Counted from the stretch's first letter, positions 18,360 to 28,414 are shown. The stretch: 59,537 bases of DNA from Marinifilum caeruleilacunae (GCF_013141825.1 NZ_RZNH01000034.1:1-59537); one strand, 5' to 3'. Numbers and translations are program-made. The notes: a model not told the origin generated them from the sequence alone.

Positions 18360-18396
18360 CCAAATCGATTATTAAAATGTGAGTGCTTCATAAAAA

Positions 18397-18426
18397 TAAA
18401 AAAGGTGGTATTAATATACCACCTTT
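18397..18426 (-). terminator. Terminator after the second ompH gene
   Basis: AAAGGTGGTAT (18401-18411) and ATACCACCTTT (18416-18426) form an eleven-pair stem with TAAT loop. A T run follows on the minus strand. Confidence 0.9.
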
Positions 18427-18447
18427 TAGAATAATATCTTAAAAAGA

Positions 18448-18963
18448 TTACTGTAGCCCAAGCTTTGCTTTTACCAATGGCATAACATCAACACTATTAT
18501 CTGAGTTAAATAAGATAACTCCTGTACTAATGTCTAAAATGTAAGTAAATCCATTTTCAGCACCTACGTCTTTAATCGCTTTCGAAGCTTTATCAAAAAT
18601 AGGTTTTAACAACTCGTTTTGCTTGTTTTGCAATTCTGTTTGTGCAAAACCATCAAATTCTCTCATACGAGTTTGCAATTGCTGTATTTCTTTTTGCTTA
18701 TCAGCTTTGATTGCTTCAGATAAAGTAGCTTCTTGCTCAACGTAAGCTTTTACCAAAGTTTGGTATTCAACCTGCATTGCTTTAATCTGGTTATCGTATT
18801 CAGCTGCCTGAGCTTGAATTTGCTTTTGAGCTTCGTCTTTTTCAGGCATAATTGATAATAATTTATTTGAATCAATATGACCTAATTTTACTGTTTGTGC
18901 AAATAGATTAGCTCCTGTTAAAAGGAAAGTGGCTACTAATGTTACTTTTAAAAATTGTCTCAT
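18448..18963 (-). CDS. OmpH/Skp-family periplasmic chaperone (second copy)
   Basis: A 171-residue secreted protein with signal peptide ending near ANLFAQ, then a charged, Gln-rich helical region (about 35-130) of the coiled-coil kind that forms the arms of Skp. Skp proteins hold unfolded outer-membrane proteins in the periplasm before BamA inserts them. It follows another ompH gene by 29 bases and bamA lies just upstream, which fits that role. The two copies are diverged; a division of labour is possible but not visible. Confidence 0.9.
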   Translation of the reverse strand: MRQFLKVTLVATFLLTGANLFAQTVKLGHIDSNKLLSIMPEKDEAQKQIQAQAAEYDNQIKAMQVEYQTLVKAYVEQEATLSEAIKADKQKEIQQLQTRMREFDGFAQTELQNKQNELLKPIFDKASKAIKDVGAENGFTYILDISTGVILFNSDNSVDVMPLVKAKLGLQ

Positions 18964-18992
18964 AGTATACTCAGTTAGTTTTTATTTGATAT

Positions 18993-19514
18993 TTATTTAG
19001 TTCTTATACCTAACTTATACAGCACCTTATCACTTAAATCGAACTTTGTATTGCTGTATATTATCGTTGGCCCATTAGCACGATCAATAATCATACCATA
19101 ACTTCCAGATTTCGCTATCTCCTTGATTGCCTCATAGATATCGTCCTGAATAGGCTTCATTAATTCCTGCCTTTTTTTATAAAGCTCCCCATTTCTACCA
19201 AAATATCTTTGTTGCAATTTTTGCGCAGATATTTCTTTATCATGGATCTCTTTTTCTCTTTTTTCTCTCATTTCAGATGATAGAAATACTTCATCTGCTC
19301 TAAACTTAGCGTGCAGATCCTTAATTTCAGCAGTAATACTTTCAATTTCGCCCTGCCATTGCTTCGAGAACTTATCTAATTGTTCCTGGGCATTCTTGTA
19401 ATCTGGCATCTTATTTAAAATGTATTCGGTATCGACAAATCCATATCGTTGCTGGGAGTATACACTTCCAAAACCAATCACCAATACTATTATCAATAAG
19501 AATATTTTTTTCAT
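18993..19514 (-). CDS. OmpH/Skp-family periplasmic chaperone (first copy)
   Basis: About 173 residues when started at the ATG at 19514, which gives a normal signal peptide (MKKIFLLIIVLVIG, cleavage near YSQQ). An upstream in-frame ATG at 19535 would add seven residues and is less likely. The body is the usual Skp coiled coil with many Lys, Glu and Gln residues, ending in a short beta region (YGMIIDRANGPTIIYS). It lies 75 bases downstream of bamA and is probably cotranscribed with it. Confidence 0.9.
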   Translation of the reverse strand: MKKIFLLIIVLVIGFGSVYSQQRYGFVDTEYILNKMPDYKNAQEQLDKFSKQWQGEIESITAEIKDLHAKFRADEVFLSSEMREKREKEIHDKEISAQKLQQRYFGRNGELYKKRQELMKPIQDDIYEAIKEIAKSGSYGMIIDRANGPTIIYSNTKFDLSDKVLYKLGIRTK

Positions 19515-19589
19515 ATTAATGCCTTTTACAAACAAACCCTAAATTAAGCTAATTTAAATGAGTACCCAATACCCATTTCTTAAAATATG

Positions 19590-22103
19590 TTAAAATTGTT
19601 GACCAATTACGAAATGGAATTGACTACCGTTCTGACCAACCTGATAAGCTTCATCGAATCCATAAGCCCAATCAATACCCAATAATCCGAACATTGGCAG
19701 GAAGATTCTTAAACCAACTCCTGCAGATCGTTTTAGATTGAATGGTTGGAAATCTTCAAAATCGTACCAAGAGTTACCTGCTTCGGCAAAGGCCAATGCA
19801 TAAATGGTAGCTGATTGACTTAATGATAGTGGATATCTAACCTCTGCAGTTAATTTCGAGTAAATGTTACCACCCAAACGTCTACCATTCGATTGAATCG
19901 GGGTTAAGGAACCATTCTCATAACCTCTTACACCAATATTATCACTACCGTACATACTGTAACCCGACATTCCATCACCACCAACTTCGAAGCCTTCAAA
20001 TGGAGATCTCTTGTCTTTATCGTAGTATCCTAAGTAACCGAATTCTGCACCTGTATAAAGTACCAACTTGTCATTTTTAGGAAGCAGACCGTTGTACATT
20101 TTTCCTTTAAATACCCACTTGTGGTACTCAATCCACTTGTACTTTTCATCATCGCTTGCTCGAGAATAATCAAGATCTTCAAACAACGAGTATGGTGGCG
20201 TAAATTTTAAGCTTAACGAGAACGACGAACCTCTACGTGTATACAATGGGTTATCAATCGAACTTCTCGATAATGTTGTAGTAAAGCTAAAGTTATTTGA
20301 GGTACCATCTGAAATCAGGTAATAAGCCCAATTCTTCAGTCTGAAGTTCTGATAACTCACTTCGTTATACAAAGAGAAGTAATCATCAGGCCATTTTAGT
20401 CTTCGCGCCAAACCTACGCTGGCACCAAAAATTTTCTGACTCTGGTCTGAATCTACATTACTAAATCCGTAGTAATTACCGTAAGCCGATCTACTAAATC
20501 CTGATTGCTGAGAATAATAAATCGATGTACTTAATGAGGTTGGTTTTTTACCACCTAACCATGGCTCCGTAAATGATAAACTGTAAGAGTTATAGTATGA
20601 ACCATTGGTTTGTGCACGAATACTTAGCGTTTGACCATCACCGGTTGGTAGTGGACTCCATGCTTCTTTATTAAAGATGTTTCGGATCGAAAAGTTTGAG
20701 AATCTCAAACCAACGGTACCAATAATCATACCAGCACCCCAACCTCCGGAAAGTTCAATCTGGTCGTTGGCTTTCTCTGCCAATTCATAGGTAATATCTA
20801 CTGTTCCACTTTCTGGGTGTGGTTTGATATCAGGATTAATGGCCTCCGGATCAAAGTGTCCTAGCTGAGCCAACTCTCGAACCGAACGAATAATGTCCGA
20901 CTTACTAAATAATTCGCCCGGGTATGTATACAGCTCACGACGAGCAACGTGTTCGTGAGTTTTGGTATTCCCAACAATATTTACTCGATCGATGGTTGCT
21001 TGTTTCCCTTCAACCATTCTCATCTCAATATTAATGGAATCCTGACCAATTACCTTTTCAATAGGATTCACGTTAAAGAACAGGTAACCTTTATCCAGGT
21101 ACAAGTTACTAACTGCATCATCATCTTCTCTTAATCGCTCATTCAGGAAAGTTTGGTTGTAAACATCACCTTTCTGAATTTTTAGAACTCGTTTTAAGTC
21201 ATATGATGTATATACAGTATTACCAACCCAGGTAATATCGTTAAAGAAGTACTGGCTTCCTTCTTTCAATTTTAGGTAAAGATTTACCCTGTCTTCCGAT
21301 ACTTGTTCTACACTATCAGATAGAATAATGGCATCGCGGTACCCCTGCTCGTTATACTTTGTAATCAGTCCAATTTTATCTTCATGCCATTTGTCTTCGA
21401 TATACTTCGACGATTTAAAGAAGTTTCTTATTCTTTTCTCCTTTGAACCCTTAATAGCCTTTTTTACCTTTTTATCGGTAAGAGCAGTATTGCCTTCGAT
21501 AAAGATATTGCTGATTTTAATTTTATTGTTTCGGTCCATATTGATATCCAAAATCACACTGTTTGCTTCATTTGGATCATCGCGTTGAAGAATATTTACA
21601 TCAACATTATAGAAACCTTTTTCTTTAAAGTAATTCCCAACTATTGTTTCAATGTTGGCAATCATATAATCTGTAACCTGTGTTCCTTTCTGAAGTTTTA
21701 ACCTGTCTTTAATTTTATTGGTTTCACTTTTCGAGGTTCCATTGTAGTTTACTTCCGATAATCGCGGTCTCTCCTGCAAGTGGATATTCAGGTAAATCTT
21801 TTTGTCGATTAACTTGGTTGCAGTAATTTGAATATCTGAAAACAAGCCTTGCTTGTATAGTTTTTTTACTGCATTTGTTACTCTTTCGCCAGGTATTTCA
21901 ATCTGAGATCCGGCACGTAATCCTGAAATCTGAACAAGGACATTATTCTCCAGATGCTTTACACCCGATACACTTACTCCACCCAATTCGTATGTTTTAG
22001 GGGAAGTGTAATATAGAGTTGGATTGTAAATAGTATCAGTTTCCTGCGCCACGGCAGCAAAACTTAAAAATAGAGTAAAAATGAAAGTTAATCGTTTAAT
22101 CAT
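19590..22103 (-). CDS. bamA: Outer-membrane protein assembly factor BamA
   Basis: The 837-residue core of the machine that folds beta-barrel proteins into the outer membrane. It has a signal peptide (1-19, AAVAQ), a series of POTRA domains (about 40-440; for example GVKHLENNVLVQISGLRAG and VNIVGNTKTHEHVARREL), then a C-terminal barrel with the conserved VRGYENGSL motif of loop 6 and a terminal Phe. It lies 24 bases downstream of uppS and just upstream of two Skp genes, an arrangement common in Bacteroidota. Confidence 0.97.
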   Translation of the reverse strand: MIKRLTFIFTLFLSFAAVAQETDTIYNPTLYYTSPKTYELGGVSVSGVKHLENNVLVQISGLRAGSQIEIPGERVTNAVKKLYKQGLFSDIQITATKLIDKKIYLNIHLQERPRLSEVNYNGTSKSETNKIKDRLKLQKGTQVTDYMIANIETIVGNYFKEKGFYNVDVNILQRDDPNEANSVILDINMDRNNKIKISNIFIEGNTALTDKKVKKAIKGSKEKRIRNFFKSSKYIEDKWHEDKIGLITKYNEQGYRDAIILSDSVEQVSEDRVNLYLKLKEGSQYFFNDITWVGNTVYTSYDLKRVLKIQKGDVYNQTFLNERLREDDDAVSNLYLDKGYLFFNVNPIEKVIGQDSINIEMRMVEGKQATIDRVNIVGNTKTHEHVARRELYTYPGELFSKSDIIRSVRELAQLGHFDPEAINPDIKPHPESGTVDITYELAEKANDQIELSGGWGAGMIIGTVGLRFSNFSIRNIFNKEAWSPLPTGDGQTLSIRAQTNGSYYNSYSLSFTEPWLGGKKPTSLSTSIYYSQQSGFSRSAYGNYYGFSNVDSDQSQKIFGASVGLARRLKWPDDYFSLYNEVSYQNFRLKNWAYYLISDGTSNNFSFTTTLSRSSIDNPLYTRRGSSFSLSLKFTPPYSLFEDLDYSRASDDEKYKWIEYHKWVFKGKMYNGLLPKNDKLVLYTGAEFGYLGYYDKDKRSPFEGFEVGGDGMSGYSMYGSDNIGVRGYENGSLTPIQSNGRRLGGNIYSKLTAEVRYPLSLSQSATIYALAFAEAGNSWYDFEDFQPFNLKRSAGVGLRIFLPMFGLLGIDWAYGFDEAYQVGQNGSQFHFVIGQQF

Positions 22104-22127
22104 TACTTTGCTTATAATGGTTAATTC

Positions 22128-22874
22128 CTAATTATCGGTTAATTGTTCACTTGTTTTCCCGAACCTACGTTCTCTGTTCTGGTAATTGTACAAGGCTTTG
22201 TATAACTCCTCCTTATTAAAGTCGGGCCAAAAAAGTTCGGTGAAATACAATTCTGCATAGGCAAGTTGCCACAACAAGAAATTGCTAATTCTGGTTTCAC
22301 CACTGGTTCTGATCATCAGTTCAGGATCTGGAATACCCGCTGTTGTCAAGTGATTCTCAAAAATAGAATCATCAATATCATCAACTGATAACTGCTGATT
22401 CTCAATTTTGCCTGCAATTGATTTAACAGCATTTACAATTTCCCATCTAGAACTATAGCTTAAAGCTAATACCAGGGTTAAACCTGTATTCACAGATGTT
22501 GTATTAATGGTTCCATTTAATTTTTCTCTTACCTCTTCAGGCAAACTATTCAGATTTCCAATTGCCTTTAATCGAACATTGTTCTTCATTAAGGTTGGAG
22601 TCTCGTTTTCGATTGCCTCTACCAATAGCGACATCAAACCGAGAACCTCATCTTGCGGACGGTTCCAGTTTTCTGTTGAAAAGGCATAAAGAGTAAGATA
22701 AGAAATTCCTAATTCGGCGACTCCTTCGACAGTTTGTCTTACCGCTTCAACGCCATTCTGATGGCCTACAATACGATGTTCGCCGCGCATTTTAGCCCAG
22801 CGACCATTACCATCCATAATTATTGCCAAGTGAGAAGGCAACTTTTCTTTTATAATTTTTTCTTTGAATGACAT
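22128..22874 (-). CDS. uppS: Isoprenyl (undecaprenyl) diphosphate synthase
   Basis: Builds the C55 lipid carrier for peptidoglycan and other envelope polymers. The 248-residue length is usual. The catalytic motif [14 protein letters not shown] is near the N-terminus and [21 protein letters not shown] holds the C-terminal substrate-binding residues. It begins 3 bases after the DUF6089 gene and is followed by bamA, so it belongs to an envelope-biogenesis operon. Confidence 0.97.
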   Translation of the reverse strand: MSFKEKIIKEKLPSHLAIIMDGNGRWAKMRGEHRIVGHQNGVEAVRQTVEGVAELGISYLTLYAFSTENWNRPQDEVLGLMSLLVEAIENETPTLMKNNVRLKAIGNLNSLPEEVREKLNGTINTTSVNTGLTLVLALSYSSRWEIVNAVKSIAGKIENQQLSVDDIDDSIFENHLTTAGIPDPELMIRTSGETRISNFLLWQLAYAELYFTELFWPDFNKEELYKALYNYQNRERRFGKTSEQLTDN

Positions 22875-22877
22875 ATA

Positions 22878-23543
22878 TTACTTTACAAGTCGACCGTATG
22901 AATGACACTCTTCATTATCTGGAAATAGTTTATAACTAAACATGATTCCAAAGAAGGATGCCCAATCGTTATTGTGCATTAAATTGCTTTCATTAAAATT
23001 ATTCGGATCATCTAAATGATCCAGGTTATCGGTGAATGTTTTTCTAAAACTCCACTCTAAGGCGGCTGTCCATCTTCCTCCCAGGTTATACTTTAATCCA
23101 GCTCCCATGGGAATTGTAAATGATGATTCGGTACTACTTGGTGCAATGTAACCAATCCCTGCCGTAACATAAGGAACCAACTTTTTGGTTCTTGATTTTG
23201 CTGGTGCCCAAAAGGGTTGAAAATTAAATTCTGCCTGTAACGACAAGTCAACCAAATCGGTATCGAAAGATGCTCCCCTGTTTTGCTGATAGAAATTTTT
23301 AGCGTCGAGATCATCTCCCTTTAAACCTGCAAACAACATACTTGCTCTTAGTGAATACCTGGAATTAAAATTGTACCTGTAAATTCCACCTATTGCAACA
23401 GAACTTGAGTAAAAGTGATAAGTCGGATTAATATCTCCCATATAGTAGGCTACACCACCATAAAAACCTAACTCTGCTTTGGTTTGCGAATATGCCGTAT
23501 TACAAACGACAAAAAAAAGTATCCCAAAAATCAGTCTGCGCAT
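22878..23543 (-). CDS. DUF6089-type outer-membrane beta-barrel protein
   Basis: About 221 residues from the ATG at 23543, which gives a signal peptide (MRRLIFGILFFVVCNTAYSQ). An upstream ATG at 23639 would put 32 non-signal residues in front and is unlikely. The mature part alternates aromatic and glycine-rich strands (LGFYGGVAYYMGDINPT; GAGLKYNLGG), as in small outer-membrane barrels. Members of this family often lie in front of uppS-bamA in Bacteroidota. The precise function is not known; the context suggests outer-membrane assembly. Confidence 0.8.
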   Translation of the reverse strand: MRRLIFGILFFVVCNTAYSQTKAELGFYGGVAYYMGDINPTYHFYSSSVAIGGIYRYNFNSRYSLRASMLFAGLKGDDLDAKNFYQQNRGASFDTDLVDLSLQAEFNFQPFWAPAKSRTKKLVPYVTAGIGYIAPSSTESSFTIPMGAGLKYNLGGRWTAALEWSFRKTFTDNLDHLDDPNNFNESNLMHNNDWASFFGIMFSYKLFPDNEECHSYGRLVK

Positions 23544-23649
23544 AAAAACAAATTTGTTTTTCACTTGCGAACAATGCTGAAACCCTTGCACCAACTCAAA
23601 AGCCTTGCTTAAAAGAGGATGCACTGTCCCAAATTTCATTCACAAGCTA

Positions 23650-23657
23650 CAAAAGTA
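23650..23657 (-). promoter_or_regulatory. -7 motif for the DUF6089-uppS-bamA operon
   Basis: TACTTTTG on the minus strand matches TAnnTTTG. Transcription would begin near 23643, leaving a leader of about 100 bases before the preferred start at 23543. No clear -33 TTG is visible. Confidence 0.5.
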
Positions 23658-23750
23658 ACATATAATCTTAAAAATCCTTATTTCAGGGGTAAAATATAAT
23701 GCCGATCGAGTTAAATTTTGTTAAAATGAAAAAGCGTATTACTTAGATTA

Positions 23751-24635
23751 TTAATTACGTTTATCAACTCCCCACATGAGCTTATTGCGTAAGGTTGCGT
23801 AAAAACTGTGACTCCTTAATTTGAGAACTTTAATTTGAAAGTCTGATTTTTTTATTTTAAGTTCAATTGAAGACTCAAATGTACATGATCGTGAATCGAG
23901 CGAAGCCAAATAAGTTTCACTTCTTCCCTCTACCCGTAAGGTAATTTCATGATGGTTGGGAACAACAATTGGTCGCACCGTTAGGTTGTGTGGCGATATC
24001 GGCGAAATAATAAAATTTTGAGTATTTGGAATTAATATTGGACCTCCGGCACTTAATGAGTAGGCGGTTGAACCTGTTGGTGTGGAAATAATTAGTCCAT
24101 CGGCCCAGTAAGAATTAAGGTATTCATTATTTAAATAAGTGTGTATGGTAATCATAGAGGCCGTATCGGTTTTATGAACTGTAAACTCATTCAGTGCATA
24201 GTTAAATTCCGAAAACAAGCCATTTTTCGAGCTTTCGAGTTTCAGCAAGCTTCTTTCTTCGATGCTATAGTTGCCAGCAAAAATATCCGCTAGTGCCTGC
24301 GGAATTTCGTCTTGCGCAATATCTGCCATAAAGCCTAACCTTCCACTGTTTATTCCAACAATAGGAATTCCTGCATCACGTACAATGGTAACAGCTTCAA
24401 GAAATGTTCCATCTCCTCCTATCGAGAAAACAAAATCGACATCCTTGTCCAGATCATGATAGCCACTAAAGTAATTGTTTACCGGTGGTTTAAAATTGAT
24501 ATCCCGAATCAGGAAATCATAAAAAGGCTGATAGATATCTATCTCGACCTGATGCCTGCTAAATTCTTCGAACATTAGTTTGAAGCTTTCGGTAAAACTT
24601 TCATTAAAAAGTTTACCAAATAGAGCGATTTTCAT
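23751..24635 (-). CDS. nadK: NAD kinase
   Basis: Phosphorylates NAD to NADP in the cytoplasm. The 294-residue protein has the family signature SIGGDGTFLEAV (GGDG loop) and the NAD-binding stretch TPTGSTAYSLSAGGPI. A -7 motif TATATTTG lies upstream at 24718-24725 on the minus strand, so it is probably transcribed alone. Confidence 0.97.
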   Translation of the reverse strand: MKIALFGKLFNESFTESFKLMFEEFSRHQVEIDIYQPFYDFLIRDINFKPPVNNYFSGYHDLDKDVDFVFSIGGDGTFLEAVTIVRDAGIPIVGINSGRLGFMADIAQDEIPQALADIFAGNYSIEERSLLKLESSKNGLFSEFNYALNEFTVHKTDTASMITIHTYLNNEYLNSYWADGLIISTPTGSTAYSLSAGGPILIPNTQNFIISPISPHNLTVRPIVVPNHHEITLRVEGRSETYLASLDSRSCTFESSIELKIKKSDFQIKVLKLRSHSFYATLRNKLMWGVDKRN

Positions 24636-24717
24636 TTTGTTAGTCTTTGTTTAGTTGATTTGTACCGATTACATGATTGAATTGTTATTCATCAAAATCA
24701 CACATAATCTGCATAAG

Positions 24718-24725
24718 CAAATATA
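24718..24725 (-). promoter_or_regulatory. -7 motif for nadK
   Basis: TATATTTG on the minus strand matches the Bacteroidota consensus, about 85 bases ahead of the start codon. Confidence 0.5.
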
Positions 24726-24776
24726 AAAGTTTCCCTTGTTCCTGAAACTTTATCTACAAAAGATTTGGATACAAAA

Positions 24777-25442
24777 TCAAATGTTTAAAAACCTCATAAA
24801 TGAATTGTATCGATCTTCGAGCATGTCTTTCATGTCATCTTCACGAACATAAGTGGTCTTGATTGTATAATCGTAACGTAAAAATGTTTGAATTATTGAG
24901 GTAAGGTTGCTTCGATTTATTTTAATGGTAAGTTCAATCTTTCGGGAATCGGTTGCAGACTTGACGTACAGACTTAATATTTTCGCATCGTTACTTTCAA
25001 TAATTCTGGAAATTTCACTGAGGGAATAATCCACCGAGTTCAAATCAAGAACGATAATACCACCCGGCTCACGCACGGAGTATATTCTTTCGATATACTG
25101 CATTAAGTCGTTTAGCGTAATCAGACCTACATAGGTTTTTTCATCTTCCAATACAGGAATCACCGTAAGCTTTAGTCTCGAAATAATTTCAATTACATCG
25201 TAAATGTGATGGTTTTCCATTACGTAAGGACTAAACAAAGACAACTTCTGCTTACCTATTGGCTCTTCGGCCTGATTAAGGTCGTAGATGTCGTTATCCG
25301 ATATCAAACCCAAAAACTCATCTCCTTTTACTATTGGCAAATGAGACACACGAAAAATCTCCATCCAGTTTAGTGCCTGAATTCCAGTATCCGTTTCCCT
25401 TAAAACAGGAACTACATCAGAAATTAAATCTTTTGCGATCAT
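24777..25442 (-). CDS. CBS-domain protein
   Basis: A 221-residue soluble protein with two CBS motifs (about 8-60 and 72-125; HLPIVKGDEFLGLISDNDI and VIPVLEDEKTYVGLITLNDL) that usually sense adenosine nucleotides. The C-terminal third (about 130-200) resembles an ACT-like ligand-binding fold. No catalytic domain is present, so it is probably a regulator or sensor. It is divergent from pdxJ, with no obvious partner. Confidence 0.85.
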   Translation of the reverse strand: MIAKDLISDVVPVLRETDTGIQALNWMEIFRVSHLPIVKGDEFLGLISDNDIYDLNQAEEPIGKQKLSLFSPYVMENHHIYDVIEIISRLKLTVIPVLEDEKTYVGLITLNDLMQYIERIYSVREPGGIIVLDLNSVDYSLSEISRIIESNDAKILSLYVKSATDSRKIELTIKINRSNLTSIIQTFLRYDYTIKTTYVREDDMKDMLEDRYNSFMRFLNI

Positions 25443-25467
25443 AAATAGTTTTTCTAGGAATTACTTT

Positions 25468-25475
25468 TATTTTTG
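25468..25475 (+). promoter_or_regulatory. -7 motif for pdxJ
   Basis: TATTTTTG matches TAnnTTTG and lies about 75 bases ahead of the pdxJ start codon. Confidence 0.45.
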
Positions 25476-25548
25476 CCGATAGGTAAATAAGTTACGAATT
25501 TTTGAACTGTGTTTACCTGCCATTCTATTCAATTAAGATTCTATTAAA

Positions 25549-26262
25549 ATGACTAGACTAAGTGTAAATATAAACAAAATTGCGACATTACGAAATGCCC
25601 GAGGTGGCAATACTCCTAATGTTTGCGAAGCAGCTGTGAATTGCGAAAGATTTGGAGCTGAAGGAATTACAGTTCATCCTCGTCCGGACGAAAGACATAT
25701 TCGTTACCAGGATGTTTTAGATTTAAAACCTTTGGTTACAACAGAGTTTAATATAGAAGGTTACCCTTCGCAAGATTTTATCGATTTGGTTCTTAAAGTA
25801 AAACCTGAACAGGTGACTTTGGTTCCTGATCCACCGGAAGCAATTACTTCGAATGCGGGTTGGGATACAGTTAAAAATAAAGATCTTTTAATCGATATTA
25901 TCTCTCAATTTAAAGCAGCTGGAATTAGAACTTCTATTTTTGTTGATACCAATTTGGCAAATATTGAAGGTGCTGTAGCTACAGGAACCGATCGTATTGA
26001 ATTGTATACAGAACCTTACGCTACTGAATATCCTAAGAACAAAGAGGAAGCTGTTCGTCCTTTCGTGATTGCAGCAAAAAGAGCTCATGAATTGGGACTT
26101 GAAATTAACGCAGGTCACGATTTAAGCCTTGAAAATCTTCAGTATTTCTACCAGGAAATTCCTAACCTGGCTGAGGTTTCTATTGGTCATGCCTTAATTT
26201 CCGACGCTTTGTATTTTGGTTTGGAAAATACCATTCAGATGTACAGAAAATGTTTGAAATAA
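25549..26262 (+). CDS. pdxJ: Pyridoxine 5'-phosphate synthase
   Basis: Condenses 1-deoxyxylulose 5-phosphate with 3-amino-2-oxopropyl phosphate to make pyridoxine phosphate (vitamin B6). The 237-residue TIM barrel shows [19 protein letters not shown] at the start, the conserved [23 protein letters not shown], and GHDLSLENL. Its presence indicates the DXP-dependent B6 pathway. A terminator lies shortly downstream. Confidence 0.97.
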   Translation: MTRLSVNINKIATLRNARGGNTPNVCEAAVNCERFGAEGITVHPRPDERHIRYQDVLDLKPLVTTEFNIEGYPSQDFIDLVLKVKPEQVTLVPDPPEAITSNAGWDTVKNKDLLIDIISQFKAAGIRTSIFVDTNLANIEGAVATGTDRIELYTEPYATEYPKNKEEAVRPFVIAAKRAHELGLEINAGHDLSLENLQYFYQEIPNLAEVSIGHALISDALYFGLENTIQMYRKCLK

Positions 26263-26284
26263 AACATTCATGATATATTTATTA

Positions 26285-26315
26285 GAAGGGCGCCGGCAGG
26301 TGCCCTTTCTTTTTG
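26285..26315 (+). terminator. Terminator after pdxJ
   Basis: GAAGGGCGCC (26285-26294) pairs with GGTGCCCTTT (26299-26308) using wobble pairs, followed by a T-rich tail. It is notably GC-rich for this window. Confidence 0.8.
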
Positions 26316-26436
26316 CAATCTAAAGATCTGTTATATCTTTATACGGATTTGTTTCTAAAGTGGCGCTTTGTTTGGGCGCCTCTAGAAATCTATCGGCATA
26401 ATACCTACAGCATTATTATTAAAATGATATTTCTTT

Positions 26437-27246
26437 ATGAAATTGAATTATAGAAAAATTGGAGAAGGATATCCATTAATCATTGTACATGGTTTGTATG
26501 GCTCTTCAGACAATTGGTTAACTGTTGCCAAAGAGCTAGCCAACAATTTTGAAGTCTTTATTTTGGATCAAAGAAATCATGGTGCTTCGCCTCATTCAGA
26601 TTCTCATACTTACGAAAATCTGAAAGAAGATTTGCTTGAGTTTATGGATGAGCACAATATAGATAAGGCCACACTAATTGGCCACTCGATGGGTGGAAAA
26701 ACCGTAATGTTTTTTGCGGCTGATTATCCGGAAAGAGTAAATCAATTAATTGTTGCTGATATTGCTCCCAAGAATTACACGAAAATTTCCGATTACGCTC
26801 CTCAAACCATCGATCACGAAAACATAGTTTCTGCCATGTTGAATTTCGATTTATCAGTTTATAAAAGCCGAACCGAAATCGATCAAAAACTATCTGAAAA
26901 TATCAAAAGTGAGCGCGTTCGACAATTTCTTTTGAAGAATTTAAAACGAGATGATAATAAAGAATTTGTCTGGAAACTAAATATTAAAACCATAAGTGAG
27001 TTTTTGCCACAAATAATGGATGGCATGGATAAGGAACAATTTCAGAAGGGCAAAGGAATTACAGGTTTTCCTGTACTTTTTATTAAAGGTGAGAATTCAA
27101 ACTACATTACCGATGATGATCATCAACTGATTCGAACTATTTTTCCTTATGCCGAAATCACCACCATTCCTAAAGCCGGGCATTGGGTTCATGCAGAACA
27201 ACCCAGGTTATTGGTAAAAACCATAGAGTATTTTGTTTTAGATTAA
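26437..27246 (+). CDS. Alpha/beta-fold hydrolase
   Basis: A 269-residue cytoplasmic hydrolase. The catalytic serine is in GHSMGGK, a likely acid follows the sixth strand (GENSNYITDDD), and the catalytic histidine is in AGHWVHAEQP. It resembles the YbfF-type esterases (HGLYGSSDNWLTVAKEL; DQRNHGASPHS). The substrate is unknown. The preceding gap contains a hairpin near 26353-26388 (GGCGC with GCGCC). Confidence 0.9.
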   Translation: MKLNYRKIGEGYPLIIVHGLYGSSDNWLTVAKELANNFEVFILDQRNHGASPHSDSHTYENLKEDLLEFMDEHNIDKATLIGHSMGGKTVMFFAADYPERVNQLIVADIAPKNYTKISDYAPQTIDHENIVSAMLNFDLSVYKSRTEIDQKLSENIKSERVRQFLLKNLKRDDNKEFVWKLNIKTISEFLPQIMDGMDKEQFQKGKGITGFPVLFIKGENSNYITDDDHQLIRTIFPYAEITTIPKAGHWVHAEQPRLLVKTIEYFVLD

Positions 27247-27251
27247 CCGCA

Positions 27252-27282
27252 TAAAAAAACTCCGCATGATGCGGAGTTTTCT
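27252..27282. terminator. Bidirectional terminator between the hydrolase and lipoprotein genes
   Basis: AACTCCGCA (27258-27266) and TGCGGAGTT (27270-27278) form a nine-pair stem. Runs of A on the left and T on the right let it work for both convergent genes. Confidence 0.88.
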
Positions 27283-27301
27283 ATTTAAATTGATCTTTTT
27301 A

Positions 27302-28414
27302 CTACCAAACACCTGCTTTAAACACATAGCGTGTTACTGCTTGTATGTTAATCTCTTTGTTTGAAGAGTTATCCGGGTGAATATCATCCTCATACTTAAA
27401 GCCTGATATTTTCACATAGTAATCTTCACCAACCTCCAATTCCGACAAGGCTTCTAATTCACTGGCAGTAGATGCATCAATTACAATCTGCTTATCCTCA
27501 CCTGCATCTGCAGACTGTCTTGTACTTCTAAATTTAGGCAGATATTCATTTTTATTCTTGTCCAGAATTTCTACATAGTAATAAATGTTATCCTCATCAA
27601 TTGCTTTCCAGTTAATACTTACACTACCACTCTGACTTGCATGAGTGGCTGTAATGGAAAAGTTATCCAATGCTTTAATGGCAGAATCGTAAAGCTGATC
27701 TTCCAACTTATAATTCTCATTATTTGCTTTTACAAAGAATTTAACCGTTTGATTGCCGTCAAAATCTTCGAAGTATTCATCCCTATCGGCTTCTTTTAAA
27801 TAGTAAACTTTTTTTCCTTCAAAATTCGTAAAATCTTCCATTTCGATACTGGTAGAAGCATCAGGCAAAACTCGCACCTCACTAATCTGATCACCAAAAA
27901 CCGCATACTCTAACTTATAATCCGACTCATAAGTTCCATTCACCAATCTTAAATCATTTACAAGATATGCATCCGCAGAAATATCATTAATGGCCTCGAT
28001 ATCGGTATAAAATTCCCTTGTTCCGTTAGAGCTATTCAATTTTAAATAGTTGTTTTTCGAGCTCGATTGAATGAACCATTCCTGGCGATTATTCGCATCG
28101 ATGGATTCATCTTCAATCACCAATTGGTTATCTACTAATGACCATTCTCCCACAACCTGGTCTCTGCGACCACTAAATTCTTGTTTTTTTAACACACCTC
28201 CACCTTCAAATCGATACACAATTAAAGCATCGTCGCGGTTATAGTCTGCCGACAAATATGGATTCGCATACCAGTATTTATTCGTTAAATCTGATGATTT
28301 GAATTCAAATTCCTCCTCATCACCTCCTCCACTACTGCCGCCACATGAAAACAAGGAAAGCGATCCCACCAATAACAGGGCAAACGAAAAGTTCTTATAA
28401 ATTGAATGATTCAT
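27302..28414 (-). CDS. Uncharacterised lipoprotein
   Basis: About 370 residues from the ATG at 28414, which gives a lipoprotein signal (lipobox LSLFSC) followed by a Gly/Ser and acidic linker. A more upstream ATG at 28498 would spoil the signal. Residues about 30-130 resemble a lipocalin-like small barrel (NKYWYANPY, GEWSLVDNQLVI). The C-terminal part (about 260-365) resembles a fibronectin type III fold (GSVSINWKAIDEDNIYYYVEI). I do not recognise the family. It is probably anchored in the outer membrane. Confidence 0.7.
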   Translation of the reverse strand: MNHSIYKNFSFALLLVGSLSLFSCGGSSGGGDEEEFEFKSSDLTNKYWYANPYLSADYNRDDALIVYRFEGGGVLKKQEFSGRRDQVVGEWSLVDNQLVIEDESIDANNRQEWFIQSSSKNNYLKLNSSNGTREFYTDIEAINDISADAYLVNDLRLVNGTYESDYKLEYAVFGDQISEVRVLPDASTSIEMEDFTNFEGKKVYYLKEADRDEYFEDFDGNQTVKFFVKANNENYKLEDQLYDSAIKALDNFSITATHASQSGSVSINWKAIDEDNIYYYVEILDKNKNEYLPKFRSTRQSADAGEDKQIVIDASTASELEALSELEVGEDYYVKISGFKYEDDIHPDNSSNKEINIQAVTRYVFKAGVW

